From Flavobacteriales bacterium (GTDB taxonomy: Bacteria; Bacteroidota; Bacteroidia; Flavobacteriales; Flavobacteriaceae), in assembly GCA_017303755.1 (NCBI GenBank), contig JAFLBS010000001.1:1168330-1232329 (forward strand): a stretch of 64,000 nucleotides of DNA, in the 5' to 3' direction. Both the position numbers and the translations under genes were made by a program. The notes beneath the pieces were generated by a model, which did no database searches, was not told where the DNA came from, and saw only the letters and a program-made list of their open reading frames with translations. Below, piece after piece: positions 35,985-45,704 of the stretch (its first letter is position 1; each line of letters opens with the position of its first letter).

Positions 35985-38468
35985 TTATATTCCTAAATCC
36001 AAATGATAGGAAATTTTCAACGATAAATTGTCTTCAAATTTGGGTAACGCATTGGGTCCGTAACGAATGAAGAAGTTCAATCCAAAACCTTTAAATATTT
36101 TGTTGACTTCGGCGCCGCTTTCTAAAAATCCCTTTTCTAACGTTTTGAAAACGAATTTATCATGTTGCTCAGGATTTTTCAAGGTTCCAAAAGCAGTTCG
36201 GGTGACTACTGAAATCTCTGGATTTATTTTATAACCCAATTTTATTTTATTGAAAGTATGACGCGCTTGAAGCATAAAATAATTGCTCGAGAAAAACTCG
36301 TTGTAGTACATGGTTTCAAAACTGTTTTTGCCCGCTAAAGTAACTCGTTTGAGTAAGGTGTTTCGATCCAAATTATTCGGAGCAATACTGTACAAATGCG
36401 TCAACGGAATTTCGCCATTACTAATACCTGTTTGAAAAACGAAAGCTGTTTTTTGTCCGGATAAAAACGGAATTTCATGTTCAATTTTGAAATCGAATTT
36501 GGTGAAATCAAAATTATTGTCGAACATTCCCGGAATCGATTTGGTGATTTGTAACGAGAATTTCGGAAACCTTTTTTCGATTTCCAATCGACCTGTTGGC
36601 GTTTGCATATAACCACTAAACGGATTCCATTGAATGGCAAAAAGCGCAGTTGAAATTTTATAATTGGTATAAATTTCATCGTTGGAGATGAAGTTGTATT
36701 CAAATAAAGGTCTGATTTCCGAACGTGTAATCGAGAAATACGTATTGGTTTTCGGAATGAATTTACTTTCTACAAAAGCCGAAAATGTTTTGTTTTCATA
36801 GAAAGTAGAGACGTTAATCGGTCGCGGATCGTAAATTCGAAAACGACGGTTTTGTGTCGCAAACTGAATTTGTCCAATCTCGCTCAAATCATCCGAATAA
36901 CTCGCATTCAACCAAGTATTTGTAGGTTTGTCCAGTTGATAGGAAGGCGTAACTCCGTATTTGAAACCATCGTCTTTAAATCCGTATGCACCATAAAAAG
37001 CCAATTTGTAACGTTCCGATAATTTGGTATTGGTTACGGCTCCAAAACCTACTCTGAAGCCTTCGTAATTGTTGTATTTTAGAATACTTCTCAAATCAAT
37101 ATCTAAAATGGAAACCGGAACATAACCATTGATGACTTTTTTCCCGAAGAGTAATTTCTTTTCAATTTTTTCCGCATCCGACAAACTATCTAAAGCGATG
37201 TATGTGTAGATTTTTCGTTTGTCTAACGTGTCTTTGCTGAATGTATTCCAGTATTTATCTTCTACTTTAAGACTCGATTTGGGAACGTCAATTTTTATTT
37301 TCGGTTGAATGATTGTGGTAGGTTGGTTGATTTTGATGTCGAATGGTTTGGATTCAATCAATAAATACGCCTGATCGGAAGCGTCGTTTTGCGCCCGAAG
37401 TTTGGAAGTCGAATTGAATTTTATCGTTCCGCCTAAAATCTTTAAGTCTTCGTTGTTGTTGCCTTTGATGACTTCAAATTTTCTTTTTTCGGGAAACCAC
37501 AAACCGTATTCTTTCATGTAATTGAACGTATACGTGGCATTGATGTTGACCGTTCCGTAAATTCGGTAAAAGGCTTTAGCAACACCAAAGGTTTCGGCAT
37601 CGATGTATATTAAACCGCGCAAACTGCTCGATTTTAAGTTCTTTGGCTGAAAATAGACACGATACACACTGCGATTCTGAATTTTTAAAGTGTCGATCAA
37701 TTTGAAAGTGTACATTCGTCGACCAAAATTCGAAATCGGATTTAATACTGGAATTTCGATAATTTCAAAAGGAGTTTCGTAAATGGAATACGACACTAAT
37801 TTCAATCCCAAATATTCGTACAACGGTTGTTTGAAACCCGCCATTCGAGCAGCGACAACGGTTTCTTTGTTTCCTTTTTTGTTGTGTTGAATGAAATTCA
37901 CCTTTTCGGCTTGATACAAATGCTGCTTTTCGGCAAGTTTTTTGAACTTGTAATTGGACGAATCCAATTTGATTTTTTTAGTGCCGAAAATATTCTTTTT
38001 TACAATCGTATCGATTTTACTGCTGATTTGATTCGGATGTGCCGAAACCAAAACTCTCTCGTAGTTTTTATATTCAAAAGATTCTAACGCTTTTTCAGGA
38101 TTGTTTTGGTTTTTCTTTTCAATCATCGTTTTAACCAAACCATTGACTAAATTCTCCGAATAAATTTCAATGTCTTTCTGAGTATTATCAGAAATCATTT
38201 TGATGAGTAAAAAAGTAGCGTCTTTGGTTAAGTAATAATTGTTGGTGTAATATCCTTTATAGGAGAATAAAATTGGTTTTTTTTCATTGGTGATGACAAT
38301 GGTAAATCGTCCTTCCCAATCGGCAGTAATGGTTTTGTTTTCGTGGGTTATTTTGGCGAAAGCAATAGGAACAGTCGAATCAAAATCAATTACTTGACCT
38401 TGTAATTTTTGTTGAGAATAGGCAAAATGAGAGAGTATAAAAAAGCAAATAGCCCAAAAATAGTTCAT
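35985..38468 (-). CDS. DUF5686 family outer-membrane protein with CarboxypepD-like domain
   Basis: I chose the start at Met16 of the longest frame, because MNYFWAICFFILSHFAYSQ is a clean signal peptide, giving 827 residues. After it comes a carboxypeptidase-regulatory-like domain (LQGQVIDFDSTVPIAFAKIT), the same fold that heads TonB-dependent transporters. A long region of strands and a C-terminal barrel (YNEFFSSNYFMLQARHTF, ending YHLDLGI) match DUF5686. It lies in the outer membrane; its substrate is unknown. There is no plug domain or TonB box that I can see. Confidence 0.88.
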   Translation of the reverse strand: MNYFWAICFFILSHFAYSQQKLQGQVIDFDSTVPIAFAKITHENKTITADWEGRFTIVITNEKKPILFSYKGYYTNNYYLTKDATFLLIKMISDNTQKDIEIYSENLVNGLVKTMIEKKNQNNPEKALESFEYKNYERVLVSAHPNQISSKIDTIVKKNIFGTKKIKLDSSNYKFKKLAEKQHLYQAEKVNFIQHNKKGNKETVVAARMAGFKQPLYEYLGLKLVSYSIYETPFEIIEIPVLNPISNFGRRMYTFKLIDTLKIQNRSVYRVYFQPKNLKSSSLRGLIYIDAETFGVAKAFYRIYGTVNINATYTFNYMKEYGLWFPEKRKFEVIKGNNNEDLKILGGTIKFNSTSKLRAQNDASDQAYLLIESKPFDIKINQPTTIIQPKIKIDVPKSSLKVEDKYWNTFSKDTLDKRKIYTYIALDSLSDAEKIEKKLLFGKKVINGYVPVSILDIDLRSILKYNNYEGFRVGFGAVTNTKLSERYKLAFYGAYGFKDDGFKYGVTPSYQLDKPTNTWLNASYSDDLSEIGQIQFATQNRRFRIYDPRPINVSTFYENKTFSAFVESKFIPKTNTYFSITRSEIRPLFEYNFISNDEIYTNYKISTALFAIQWNPFSGYMQTPTGRLEIEKRFPKFSLQITKSIPGMFDNNFDFTKFDFKIEHEIPFLSGQKTAFVFQTGISNGEIPLTHLYSIAPNNLDRNTLLKRVTLAGKNSFETMYYNEFFSSNYFMLQARHTFNKIKLGYKINPEISVVTRTAFGTLKNPEQHDKFVFKTLEKGFLESGAEVNKIFKGFGLNFFIRYGPNALPKFEDNLSLKISYHLDLGI

Positions 38469-38506
38469 ATTGTTTTGTTGATTGCTAGACAAAAATAGCA
38501 ATAAAA

Positions 38507-38533
38507 AATCCATCTGTGAGTGACAGATGGATT
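38507..38533 (-). terminator. Terminator after the LRR/T9SS gene
   Basis: An eleven-base perfect stem (38507-38517 with 38523-38533) around loop gagtg has an A run on one side. The stem sequence aatccatc is also used at 41177-41203. Confidence 0.85.
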
Positions 38534-38560
38534 AATTTAGAAAGCCTTAACAATACTTCC

Positions 38561-41128
38561 TTATTTTTTAACAAATATTCTGGAACACATTCCTTTGTTT
38601 GTTGCAGTTTTAATAAGGTAATTTCCTGATTTTAAATTTGATACATCTATTGCGTCAGTTGGATCGGTCTCTACATAAATCAACTGTCCTAACAGATTGT
38701 AAATGGCAACCGAGTTGATTTCAAGATTGTTTTTTGCAGCAATCAACAACTGGTTTTCTGCTGGAATCGGATATAAAGTAAACTCATCTTCAAAATCAAA
38801 ATCGGAGTTATTTAACGCTGTAAAAGTTGATGTTGCTGTATTTGTTATTATTGGAAAATTATAATCAAAATAGATACTCGCATTGTTTGAAATAGTAGAA
38901 CCAACGGTTAAACTTGATCTTGTTTTGATCTTGAAAACCACATAACCATCATTACTTGCGTCGTCAAAAGGTAGATTAATGTTTTCAAAAATAAACTCAA
39001 CCATATTTCCATTGACGCGTGTGTAGCACGAATGACTTGTATTGACCATTTGCAAAGTATTGATATCAAATTTGGTAGTATTGATAAAATCTTTAACCAC
39101 AATATTTTGTGCCGGATATGTTCCGGTGTTTTCAAAACGAATCATATAGTTTACATATTGGCCAATCTGACTAGGGTCAATAGTACTACCTTCCAAACAG
39201 GTTTTGTCGTTGGGATCATAAGAGTTTACAATCGGATCATTGTAGACTACTGTATTATCGGTAGGAGTATCATCCGTTAATAAACCATTGAATGATGCTG
39301 TATAAGTTAAAGTATCACCGGCGTTTAATGCTGGTGTTTCCATAGGTGTGTTTAAATTGAATCTTAATACTATTTCACCTGAAAGTAAGGGTAAAATAGT
39401 TCCCAAATTCCAGGAAAGCATTCCAGAGCTTTGACTTGATGGAGACTCAGAAGCATTGAGAAGGTCTATTACGGTATCATCATAAGTAAAGTTAAGTGTA
39501 GTATTTTCCGTTTGATTTCCTTTGTTTTTGTAGAAAATTTTATAGTAAGTATCAAATCCTGGGCGGGATACATTAAGCGGAATAATTTTGACTTCTAAAT
39601 CGTGGTGAATACCGTTTGGAGTTAAACAAAAATCTTGTGTAAATGGGCTTGAAGTTGTCGGAAAAGTGACGACAGCATTTGGTGGTGAAATGTTAAAATA
39701 AGCAGGGTTCTCTATTATTGGTGTGTACGTATATGTGCCAGCTAAAACAGGGATTATATAATTTCCAGTTATATCACTTATTATTCTCCCGAGTGTAGAA
39801 CCATTGCTGATGTTAAATTTCATATTTGGATAAGGTAAATCTCCAGCATTGCAACCATTGTTGTCACCGTCAAATTGCGTTTTCCCTTGAAGGGTGTAAA
39901 AAGTTCCTGAAGGAGTAAAACTGCAATAACTACTTACTGTACAAGTATCAGTATAACCATATTGGTCAATTAATTGTTGTACCAAATAAAGTTCTGTATT
40001 ATCCGCGCAGATGTATTCGATAGTAGGATTGTTAGAAAAATCAAGTGTACCAATCGCTGTATTGTTTTTAATATTGATAGATGCTAATTGATTGTTGTCA
40101 CAAACTAGAGTATATAAGCTGTTTTGGAGGGAAAGATCCAAAGTTGTAAAATAATTATTGCTGCAAAAAAAGGTTTGTAAAGCTGTATTTTGTGAAATAT
40201 TGAGACTTGACAGTAGATTAGAAGAACAATTTAATTCGGTAAGAGCTGTATTTTGAGAAACATTTAATGTGTTTAAAGGGATGTTACTACAGTTTAATTT
40301 TGTAAGAGCTGTATTTTGAGAAACATCTAAACTTGTTAAGGGACAACTGCTACAATTTAACTCGGTAAGAGCTAAATTCTGCGATAAATTTAAAGAAGTA
40401 ATATTATTATTATTACAAATTAATCTGGTAAGCAAAGTATTTTGAGTTAAATTCAAACTACTCACACTATATTGACATTCTAGTGTTCTTAAATTACTCA
40501 AATTTGAAACGTCTAGAGTAGAAATTGAATTTACTCCACAAGACAGTACCATTAAATTAGTTAGGTTTGTAAGAGGTAAACTAGTAATTTGGTTGGCACC
40601 ACAATACAAAGTTTCTAAATTAGTTAGATTCCCTATAGGTAAAGTTACGATATAATTACTTGCACACAATAAATGTTTCAAATTAGTTAGATTGGATAAT
40701 GGTGCGTTTACAATAGCGTTAGCACCGTAATTTAAATATCTCAAATTAGTTAAATTTGAAATAGGAAAATTAGTAGGAGGCAAATTTGACGATGTAGTAA
40801 TATGACTAGCACTACAATCTAAATACTCTAAATTTGTAAACGCTTCAATTCCTACTAATGATGTGTTTGTTGCCGTTGGTAAGAAAATTTTTAACCATTT
40901 TATAGCTTGAGCTTCTGTAACCTGAATTTGACCATCACCATTGGTGTCTACAGCGTTGTATGATGAAACAGTCATCGCACTGCCAGAAGGCGTTTCCGAA
41001 GATGCTATCTGATTACTTGAACTAGCTTGTAACAATTTTGCTTTAAAATTGGCATCTGGAATGTTTACGATTTGGGCTCTGGTAAAGACTGTTGTAAACA
41101 GAAATAAAACGATGTATAGTTTTTTCAT
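38561..41128 (-). CDS. Leucine-rich-repeat surface protein with T9SS sorting domain
   Basis: The start at 41128 (MKKLYIVLFLFTTVFTRAQ) gives a proper signal peptide; the frame opens 22 codons earlier without one. Residues of about 100-395 are leucine-rich repeats of about 21 residues, first with LTNLRYL-type then LTELNCSSN-type units. A middle domain (about 500-760) containing SYDPNDKTC and NYMIRFENTGTYPA matches the DUF7619-type beta-sandwich that often precedes sorting domains. The end (about 780-855) is a T9SS type A domain (LYPIPAENQL, YNLLGQLIYVE). It is surface-exposed and probably adhesive. It carries its own promoter and terminator. Confidence 0.92.
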   Translation of the reverse strand: MKKLYIVLFLFTTVFTRAQIVNIPDANFKAKLLQASSSNQIASSETPSGSAMTVSSYNAVDTNGDGQIQVTEAQAIKWLKIFLPTATNTSLVGIEAFTNLEYLDCSASHITTSSNLPPTNFPISNLTNLRYLNYGANAIVNAPLSNLTNLKHLLCASNYIVTLPIGNLTNLETLYCGANQITSLPLTNLTNLMVLSCGVNSISTLDVSNLSNLRTLECQYSVSSLNLTQNTLLTRLICNNNNITSLNLSQNLALTELNCSSCPLTSLDVSQNTALTKLNCSNIPLNTLNVSQNTALTELNCSSNLLSSLNISQNTALQTFFCSNNYFTTLDLSLQNSLYTLVCDNNQLASINIKNNTAIGTLDFSNNPTIEYICADNTELYLVQQLIDQYGYTDTCTVSSYCSFTPSGTFYTLQGKTQFDGDNNGCNAGDLPYPNMKFNISNGSTLGRIISDITGNYIIPVLAGTYTYTPIIENPAYFNISPPNAVVTFPTTSSPFTQDFCLTPNGIHHDLEVKIIPLNVSRPGFDTYYKIFYKNKGNQTENTTLNFTYDDTVIDLLNASESPSSQSSGMLSWNLGTILPLLSGEIVLRFNLNTPMETPALNAGDTLTYTASFNGLLTDDTPTDNTVVYNDPIVNSYDPNDKTCLEGSTIDPSQIGQYVNYMIRFENTGTYPAQNIVVKDFINTTKFDINTLQMVNTSHSCYTRVNGNMVEFIFENINLPFDDASNDGYVVFKIKTRSSLTVGSTISNNASIYFDYNFPIITNTATSTFTALNNSDFDFEDEFTLYPIPAENQLLIAAKNNLEINSVAIYNLLGQLIYVETDPTDAIDVSNLKSGNYLIKTATNKGMCSRIFVKK

Positions 41129-41144
41129 TATTTCATAATTTACG

Positions 41145-41152
41145 CAAATATA
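41145..41152 (-). promoter_or_regulatory. Candidate -7 box of the LRR gene
   Basis: TATATTTG on the minus strand, 17 bases before the chosen start, matches TAnnTTTG exactly. No TTG is found at the expected distance upstream, where the frr terminator lies. The position supports the shorter start. Confidence 0.4.
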
Positions 41153-41176
41153 AGCAATTAGGTGATAAAATAAAAA

Positions 41177-41203
41177 AATCCATCCGCGTGTCACAGATGG
41201 ATT
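41177..41203 (-). terminator. Terminator after frr
   Basis: An eight-base stem (41177-41184 with 41196-41203) with an adjoining A/T run resembles the hairpin at 38507-38533. Confidence 0.75.
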
Positions 41204-41229
41204 ATACTATAGTTTTAACTCTAAAGAAG

Positions 41230-41790
41230 TTACACTTTCATAATCTCAGCTTCTTTAACTACCAAATGCTCTTCAATTTTTTTGATGAAATTATCGGTTA
41301 ATTTCTGAACATCTTCTTCCGCTTTTTTGCACAAATCTTCAGAAGCACCTTCTTTTTCTAATTTTTTAATATCAGTATTAGCATCTTTTCGGTGGTTACG
41401 AATACCAATTTTGGCTTCTTCTGCTTCGTGTTTGGCTTGTTTTACCAAATCTCTTCTGCGCTCTTCCGTTAGTGGCGGAACACTGATGATAATCACATCA
41501 CCATTATTCATAGGATTGAACCCAAGATTGGCAACCATAATTGCTTTTTCAATCGGTTGCAACATGCTTTTTTCATACGGTTGAATCGTAATGGTTCGCG
41601 CATCTGGCACATTAATGTTGGCGATTTGTGACAACGGAGTTTGTGATCCATAATAATCTACAAAAACACTTCCCAACATTTGAGGCGATGCTTTTCCGGC
41701 ACGAATATTTAAAAAAGATTTTTCTAAGTGAGCTACAGAAGCCGTCATTGCCTCTTTAGTTTCATCAATAATAAATTCGATTTCTTCCAT
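41230..41790 (-). CDS. frr: Ribosome recycling factor
   Basis: This 186-residue protein has normal length for RRF. Diagnostic stretches include FLNIRAGKASPQML, SQIANINVPDARTITIQPYEK and PPLTEERRRDLVKQAK. With EF-G it splits the ribosome after termination. It lies 76 bases downstream of pyrH, the widely conserved pyrH-frr pair. Confidence 0.98.
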   Translation of the reverse strand: MEEIEFIIDETKEAMTASVAHLEKSFLNIRAGKASPQMLGSVFVDYYGSQTPLSQIANINVPDARTITIQPYEKSMLQPIEKAIMVANLGFNPMNNGDVIIISVPPLTEERRRDLVKQAKHEAEEAKIGIRNHRKDANTDIKKLEKEGASEDLCKKAEEDVQKLTDNFIKKIEEHLVVKEAEIMKV

Positions 41791-41801
41791 GTTTTTAAGT
41801 T

Positions 41802-41861
41802 TTCAGTCTCAGTCTCAGTCACAGTTTACAGTCTGAAATTCTGTGACTGTATACTGCGACT
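41802..41861. repeat. CAGTC-rich repeat and hairpin between pyrH and frr
   Basis: Short direct repeats of cagtct and cagtca are followed by an inverted pair (41816-41824 with 41841-41849, nine bases perfect). A related ctcagtcac/ttactcag string lies before leuS at 47709-47735. It may reduce transcription into frr. Confidence 0.45.
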
Positions 41862-41866
41862 GTTTA

Positions 41867-42574
41867 CTATATATTAACAATTGTTCCTACGTTTTCGCCT
41901 TCGCAAATTTTAAGTAAATTACCTCTTTTGTTCATGTCAAAAACAACAATAGGTAATTTATTTTCCTGACTCAATGTAAAAGCAGTGGTGTCCATTACAT
42001 TCAATCCTTTTTTCAATACATCTTCAAACGAAATGTAATCGAATTTTATTGCTGATTTATCTTTTTCTGGATCAGCAGTGTACACTCCATCAACGCGAGT
42101 TCCTTTTAAAATCACATCAGCATGTACTTCAACTCCGCGTAAAACCGCAGCTGTATCAGTAGTAAAATACGGATTTCCTGTTCCAGCACCAAAAATAACA
42201 ATTCTACCTTTTTCCAAATGACGAACCGCTCTTCTTTTGATGTACGGTTCAGCAATCGCTTCAATTTTTAAAGCCGTTTGCAAACGCGTTAACATTCCTT
42301 TGTCTTCTAAAGCGCCTTGCAATGCCATTCCGTTGATTACTGTTGCCAACATTCCCATATAATCACCTTGTACGCGATCCATTCCGTTGCTCGCTCCAGC
42401 TACTCCTCTAAAAATATTTCCGCCTCCAATTACAATGGCAATTTCAACGCCTTTGTCATGAATTTGTTTGATTTCGTCAGCGTATTCAGCTAGGATTTTT
42501 GGGTCAATTCCGTATTGACGTTCACCCATTAATGCTTCGCCACTTAATTTTAGAAGAATTCTTTTGTATTTCAT
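41867..42574 (-). CDS. pyrH: Uridylate kinase (UMP kinase)
   Basis: This 235-residue bacterial UMP kinase of the amino acid kinase fold converts UMP to UDP for pyrimidine synthesis. Motifs seen are [36 protein letters not shown] and [16 protein letters not shown]. It is a normal-length hexameric-type enzyme. It is co-directional with frr downstream. Confidence 0.98.
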   Translation of the reverse strand: MKYKRILLKLSGEALMGERQYGIDPKILAEYADEIKQIHDKGVEIAIVIGGGNIFRGVAGASNGMDRVQGDYMGMLATVINGMALQGALEDKGMLTRLQTALKIEAIAEPYIKRRAVRHLEKGRIVIFGAGTGNPYFTTDTAAVLRGVEVHADVILKGTRVDGVYTADPEKDKSAIKFDYISFEDVLKKGLNVMDTTAFTLSQENKLPIVVFDMNKRGNLLKICEGENVGTIVNI

Positions 42575-42602
42575 AGTTGTGTTTGTGTTCTATTTTGTGA
42601 TG

Positions 42603-42638
42603 CAAATATAGTTATAATATGATTTTGTGAAATAGCAA
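42603..42638 (-). promoter_or_regulatory. Candidate promoter of pyrH-frr
   Basis: Minus-strand TATATTTG (42603-42610) with TTG at 42636-42638, 25 bases apart, gives a start near 42,596, about 20 bases before the pyrH ATG. Confidence 0.5.
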
Positions 42639-42646
42639 ATTAAAAT

Positions 42647-43426
42647 TTATACACCGAAAGATTCAAATGATTTTTTGGCCGTTTGATAGCCGATTTCAAA
42701 AATCTGATCCATTTTATTTTTGTTGGTTTCAAAAGTGTTAAAACTCGATAATTCTTCGGGTTCGATCACTAAATCGCAATTGTTGAACTTTTGCAGATTC
42801 GAATTGGCAGCCAATAATTCAAAGGCTCTTGTGGTTACGGCTTTAATTGATTTAAGGTCTTTGGCTTCAATTTTCTGTACCGGACTAACATAAATCCCAA
42901 TGATGTGATCGCATCGACCTTGTAAAATATCAGAAGGAAAATGATTTAAAATTCCACCATCACTGTAAATTTTTGAATCGATTTGATAGGGTGAAATTAC
43001 ACCTGGAACTGCCGATGAAGCCAAAACAGCATCCACAATTTTAGTGTTATTGTCGAAAATTTTGAGTTTTCCTTTTACCATATCGGTAGCAGTTATGTAG
43101 AGAGGAATGGATAATTCGTTCATTTTTGCATCGCCAAAAACTTGCTTGAAATACACAATGAACGACTCCGAATCAATAATTCCTGCTTTTTTCAACGTAA
43201 AATGCTTCCAATGAAAAAAGTAAATTGATTTAAAGAAGGCTAGGATTTCTTCTGGAGTTTTTCCCCAAGCGTACAAAGCACCAACAATGGCTCCAGCACT
43301 CGAGCCTGCAATGTGCGAAGGTTTAATACCTTGTTCTTCTAAGAATTGGATTGCGCCAGCATGAGCGATTCCTTTGGTTCCTCCGCCCGATAAAGCATAT
43401 CCAATTGATTTTGAGCGTACATCCAT
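42647..43426 (-). CDS. Patatin-like phospholipase
   Basis: This 259-residue protein has the three patatin motifs: the Gly-rich oxyanion loop (GYALSGGGTKGIAHAGA), the nucleophile GSSAGAIVGALYAWG with Ser in G-x-S-x-G, and the catalytic Asp in SDGGILNHFP. It is predicted to release fatty acids from phospholipids in the cytoplasm or at the membrane. It has no signal peptide. It is divergent from the thioredoxin-like gene. Confidence 0.92.
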   Translation of the reverse strand: MDVRSKSIGYALSGGGTKGIAHAGAIQFLEEQGIKPSHIAGSSAGAIVGALYAWGKTPEEILAFFKSIYFFHWKHFTLKKAGIIDSESFIVYFKQVFGDAKMNELSIPLYITATDMVKGKLKIFDNNTKIVDAVLASSAVPGVISPYQIDSKIYSDGGILNHFPSDILQGRCDHIIGIYVSPVQKIEAKDLKSIKAVTTRAFELLAANSNLQKFNNCDLVIEPEELSSFNTFETNKNKMDQIFEIGYQTAKKSFESFGV

Positions 43427-43513
43427 AGTTTCTTTCTGAAATTAATCTAACTGTAATAGTTGTTACAAATCATTTGTAAAAATAAAACTAATTTTGCTCT
43501 ATAAAACAAACAA

Positions 43514-44104
43514 ATGAACTCAATTATTAAAGAAAGTTTAGAACGCAGTTTTTCGTACGAAGAGTACCGAAATTTACTTACTAATTTACTAAAAGTAGGC
43601 AAAACTACTGGTAATGACCAGTCGGAAGCTATGATTCATTACGCCGAATTGAACGAAGCGCGTTTACATCGATTGGATAAAACCATGCAAGTTACTGACG
43701 AAGTACAACTGAAGTTGGAGCAATTAACTAAAGAATATCTTTGGTTGGTAATCACTGAAGGTTGGTGTGGCGATGCGGCTCAAATTTTGCCTATTATCAA
43801 TAAAATGGCTTTGGTTTCCGATAAAGTTGAATTGCGAATTATTTTGCGCGATGACAATGAAGAAGTCATGAATATGTTCTTAACGAATGGCACAAAATCG
43901 ATTCCGAAATTAATCATTATTGACAAAGAATCGGGCGAAGTCATTAATCATTTCGGACCGCGACCACAAGAGGCAAAACAACTTATTTTAGATTATAAAG
44001 CGGAACACGGCGTGGTTGACGAAACAGCTAAAATCGAATTGCAAAAATGGTATTTGCATGATAAAGGCGTTTCGACTCAGAATGAAATTATGGAGTTGAT
44101 GTAA
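43514..44104 (+). CDS. Thioredoxin-fold protein with a single-Cys WCGDA motif
   Basis: This 196-residue protein has a helical N-terminus then a thioredoxin fold (about 70-170). The active-site position reads EGWCGDAAQILP, so the second Cys of C-x-x-C is replaced by Ala, and KSIPKLIIID carries the conserved cis-proline loop. This is a known thioredoxin-family variant in Bacteroidota and other phyla, probably not a standard dithiol reductase. It is cytoplasmic (no signal peptide). Confidence 0.88.
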   Translation: MNSIIKESLERSFSYEEYRNLLTNLLKVGKTTGNDQSEAMIHYAELNEARLHRLDKTMQVTDEVQLKLEQLTKEYLWLVITEGWCGDAAQILPIINKMALVSDKVELRIILRDDNEEVMNMFLTNGTKSIPKLIIIDKESGEVINHFGPRPQEAKQLILDYKAEHGVVDETAKIELQKWYLHDKGVSTQNEIMELM

Positions 44105-44121
44105 TTTGAACCATTTAAGGC

Positions 44122-44169
44122 ACATAAGGACAGAAAGATTGGTTTTAAAAGTTCTTTTATACCTTATGT
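44122..44169. terminator. Possible hairpin between convergent genes
   Basis: Arms acataagg (44122-44129) and ccttatgt (44162-44169) are separated by 32 AT-rich bases. This is a weak candidate terminator between the thioredoxin-like gene and truB. Confidence 0.3.
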
Positions 44170-44185
44170 CTTATAGGGTAAAAAA

Positions 44186-44890
44186 TTAAGAATTTGGTGC
44201 AGTGACTTGTCTTTCAAAAATTTCAGGTGTAACTGCATTTTTCACATCATAATCACCAATTTTAGTACGGCGTAAAGCGGTTAAATGTCCGCCCGACTGT
44301 AACGCTTTTCCAAAATCATAAGCCAATGAACGAATGTACGTTCCTTTGCTGCATTGCACTCTAAAGTCAATTTCAGGTAATGCGATGCGAGTGATTTCAA
44401 ATTCGTAAATAGTGGTTTTTCGGGATACAATTTCTACTTCCTCACCAGCACGAGCGTGTTCGTACAATCGTTTTCCATCTTTTTTAATGGCAGAAAAAAC
44501 AGGTGGTTTTTGATCAATTTCGCCTAAAAATTGTTGTGTGGTTGCTGTAATTAATTCTTCTGAAATGTGTTCAATCGGAAAAGTAGCGTCAATTTCGGTT
44601 TCTAAATCGTATGATGGAGTAGTAGAGCCAACGGTTATTGTTCCTGTATATTCTTTGGTTTGCGCCTGAATTTCGGTAATTTTTTTAGTAAATTTCCCAG
44701 TACAAACAATCAGTAATCCCGAAGCCAAAGGATCTAAAGTTCCGGCGTGGCCGATTTTGAATTTTTTCGGAAGATTGTAGTGTCGTTTGAGTAAATATTT
44801 CAACTTATTGACCGCTTGAAACGAACTCCAAGTCAGCGGTTTGTCAATCAATAGCACTTGACCTTCCAAAAAATCATCAGCTGTTTTCAA
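44186..44890 (-). CDS. truB: tRNA pseudouridine(55) synthase
   Basis: This 234-residue protein makes pseudouridine 55 in the T-arm of tRNAs. Motif I (IDKPLTWSSFQAV) and the catalytic-Asp motif GHAGTLDPLASGLLIV are present, as is the CSKGTYIRSLAYDFG region. It lies four bases downstream of uppP and is probably cotranscribed with ftsX, DUF3098 and uppP. Confidence 0.98.
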   Translation of the reverse strand: MKTADDFLEGQVLLIDKPLTWSSFQAVNKLKYLLKRHYNLPKKFKIGHAGTLDPLASGLLIVCTGKFTKKITEIQAQTKEYTGTITVGSTTPSYDLETEIDATFPIEHISEELITATTQQFLGEIDQKPPVFSAIKKDGKRLYEHARAGEEVEIVSRKTTIYEFEITRIALPEIDFRVQCSKGTYIRSLAYDFGKALQSGGHLTALRRTKIGDYDVKNAVTPEIFERQVTAPNS

Positions 44891-44894
44891 ACGA

Positions 44895-45704
44895 TTATTT
44901 ATTTAAAGAAAAGTAAATTAAAAGCACAATTCCAGCCACAATTCGGTAGTAACCCCAAGGTTTGAAACCGTATTTTTTAATGATTCCGATGAAGAATTTT
45001 ATGGCAATAACTGCTACAACAAAGGCTACCACATTTCCAATCAAAAATAACTTAATATTTTCACTCGATTGAGTGACCAATTCATAGCCTTTTAATTGTG
45101 ACGCTTCGTAGGTTTTTAAAAATAATGAGTAAGTGGTAACCGCTAACATGGTTGGAACTGCCAAGAAAAAAGAAAACTCGGCAGCGGTTTCTCTAGTCAA
45201 TCCTTGTTGCATTCCGCCAATGATTGACGCTGCAGAACGACTGGTTCCGGGCATCATGGCCAAACATTGCCAAAAACCAATGGTCACTGCTTTTTTAATG
45301 GTGATGTCTTCTTCTTTAGCAACAGTTGGATGATTGAAACGACTGTCAATAAAGAGTAAAACAATGCCGCCAACGATTAAAACAATCGCAATCGGAATGG
45401 GATTTCCCAAAACAGCTTCGATTTTATCATCGAATAATTTCCCTAAAACCAAAGCAGGAAGAACCGCACAAGCCAATTTGATGTAAAAATTGATTTTGGT
45501 AAAGTCGAAAAATTTCTTCCAATACAAAACGACCACCGCTAATATGGCTCCGAATTGAATCGCTACTTGAAATAATTTTACAAAATCGTCGTTTTGAATT
45601 CCGAAAAAAGAACTAGTGAAAATCATGTGCGCCGTTGAAGAAACAGGTAAGTATTCGGTCAATCCTTCAACTATGGCAATGAGAATGGCTTGTAATAGAT
45701 CCAT
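44895..45704 (-). CDS. uppP: Undecaprenyl-diphosphate phosphatase
   Basis: This 269-residue integral membrane protein recycles undecaprenyl pyrophosphate to the monophosphate carrier used for peptidoglycan and surface glycans. Both family motifs are present: EGLTEYLPVSSTAHM near the N-terminus and PGTSRSAASIIGGMQQGL in the middle. It abuts the DUF3098 gene with no gap. Confidence 0.98.
   Translation of the reverse strand: MDLLQAILIAIVEGLTEYLPVSSTAHMIFTSSFFGIQNDDFVKLFQVAIQFGAILAVVVLYWKKFFDFTKINFYIKLACAVLPALVLGKLFDDKIEAVLGNPIPIAIVLIVGGIVLLFIDSRFNHPTVAKEEDITIKKAVTIGFWQCLAMMPGTSRSAASIIGGMQQGLTRETAAEFSFFLAVPTMLAVTTYSLFLKTYEASQLKGYELVTQSSENIKLFLIGNVVAFVVAVIAIKFFIGIIKKYGFKPWGYYRIVAGIVLLIYFSLNK

Noticed and set aside
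41129-41194. Longer start for the LRR gene
   Set aside because: The extra residues are not a signal peptide and would cross the candidate -7 box; the start at 41128 is followed by a clean signal.
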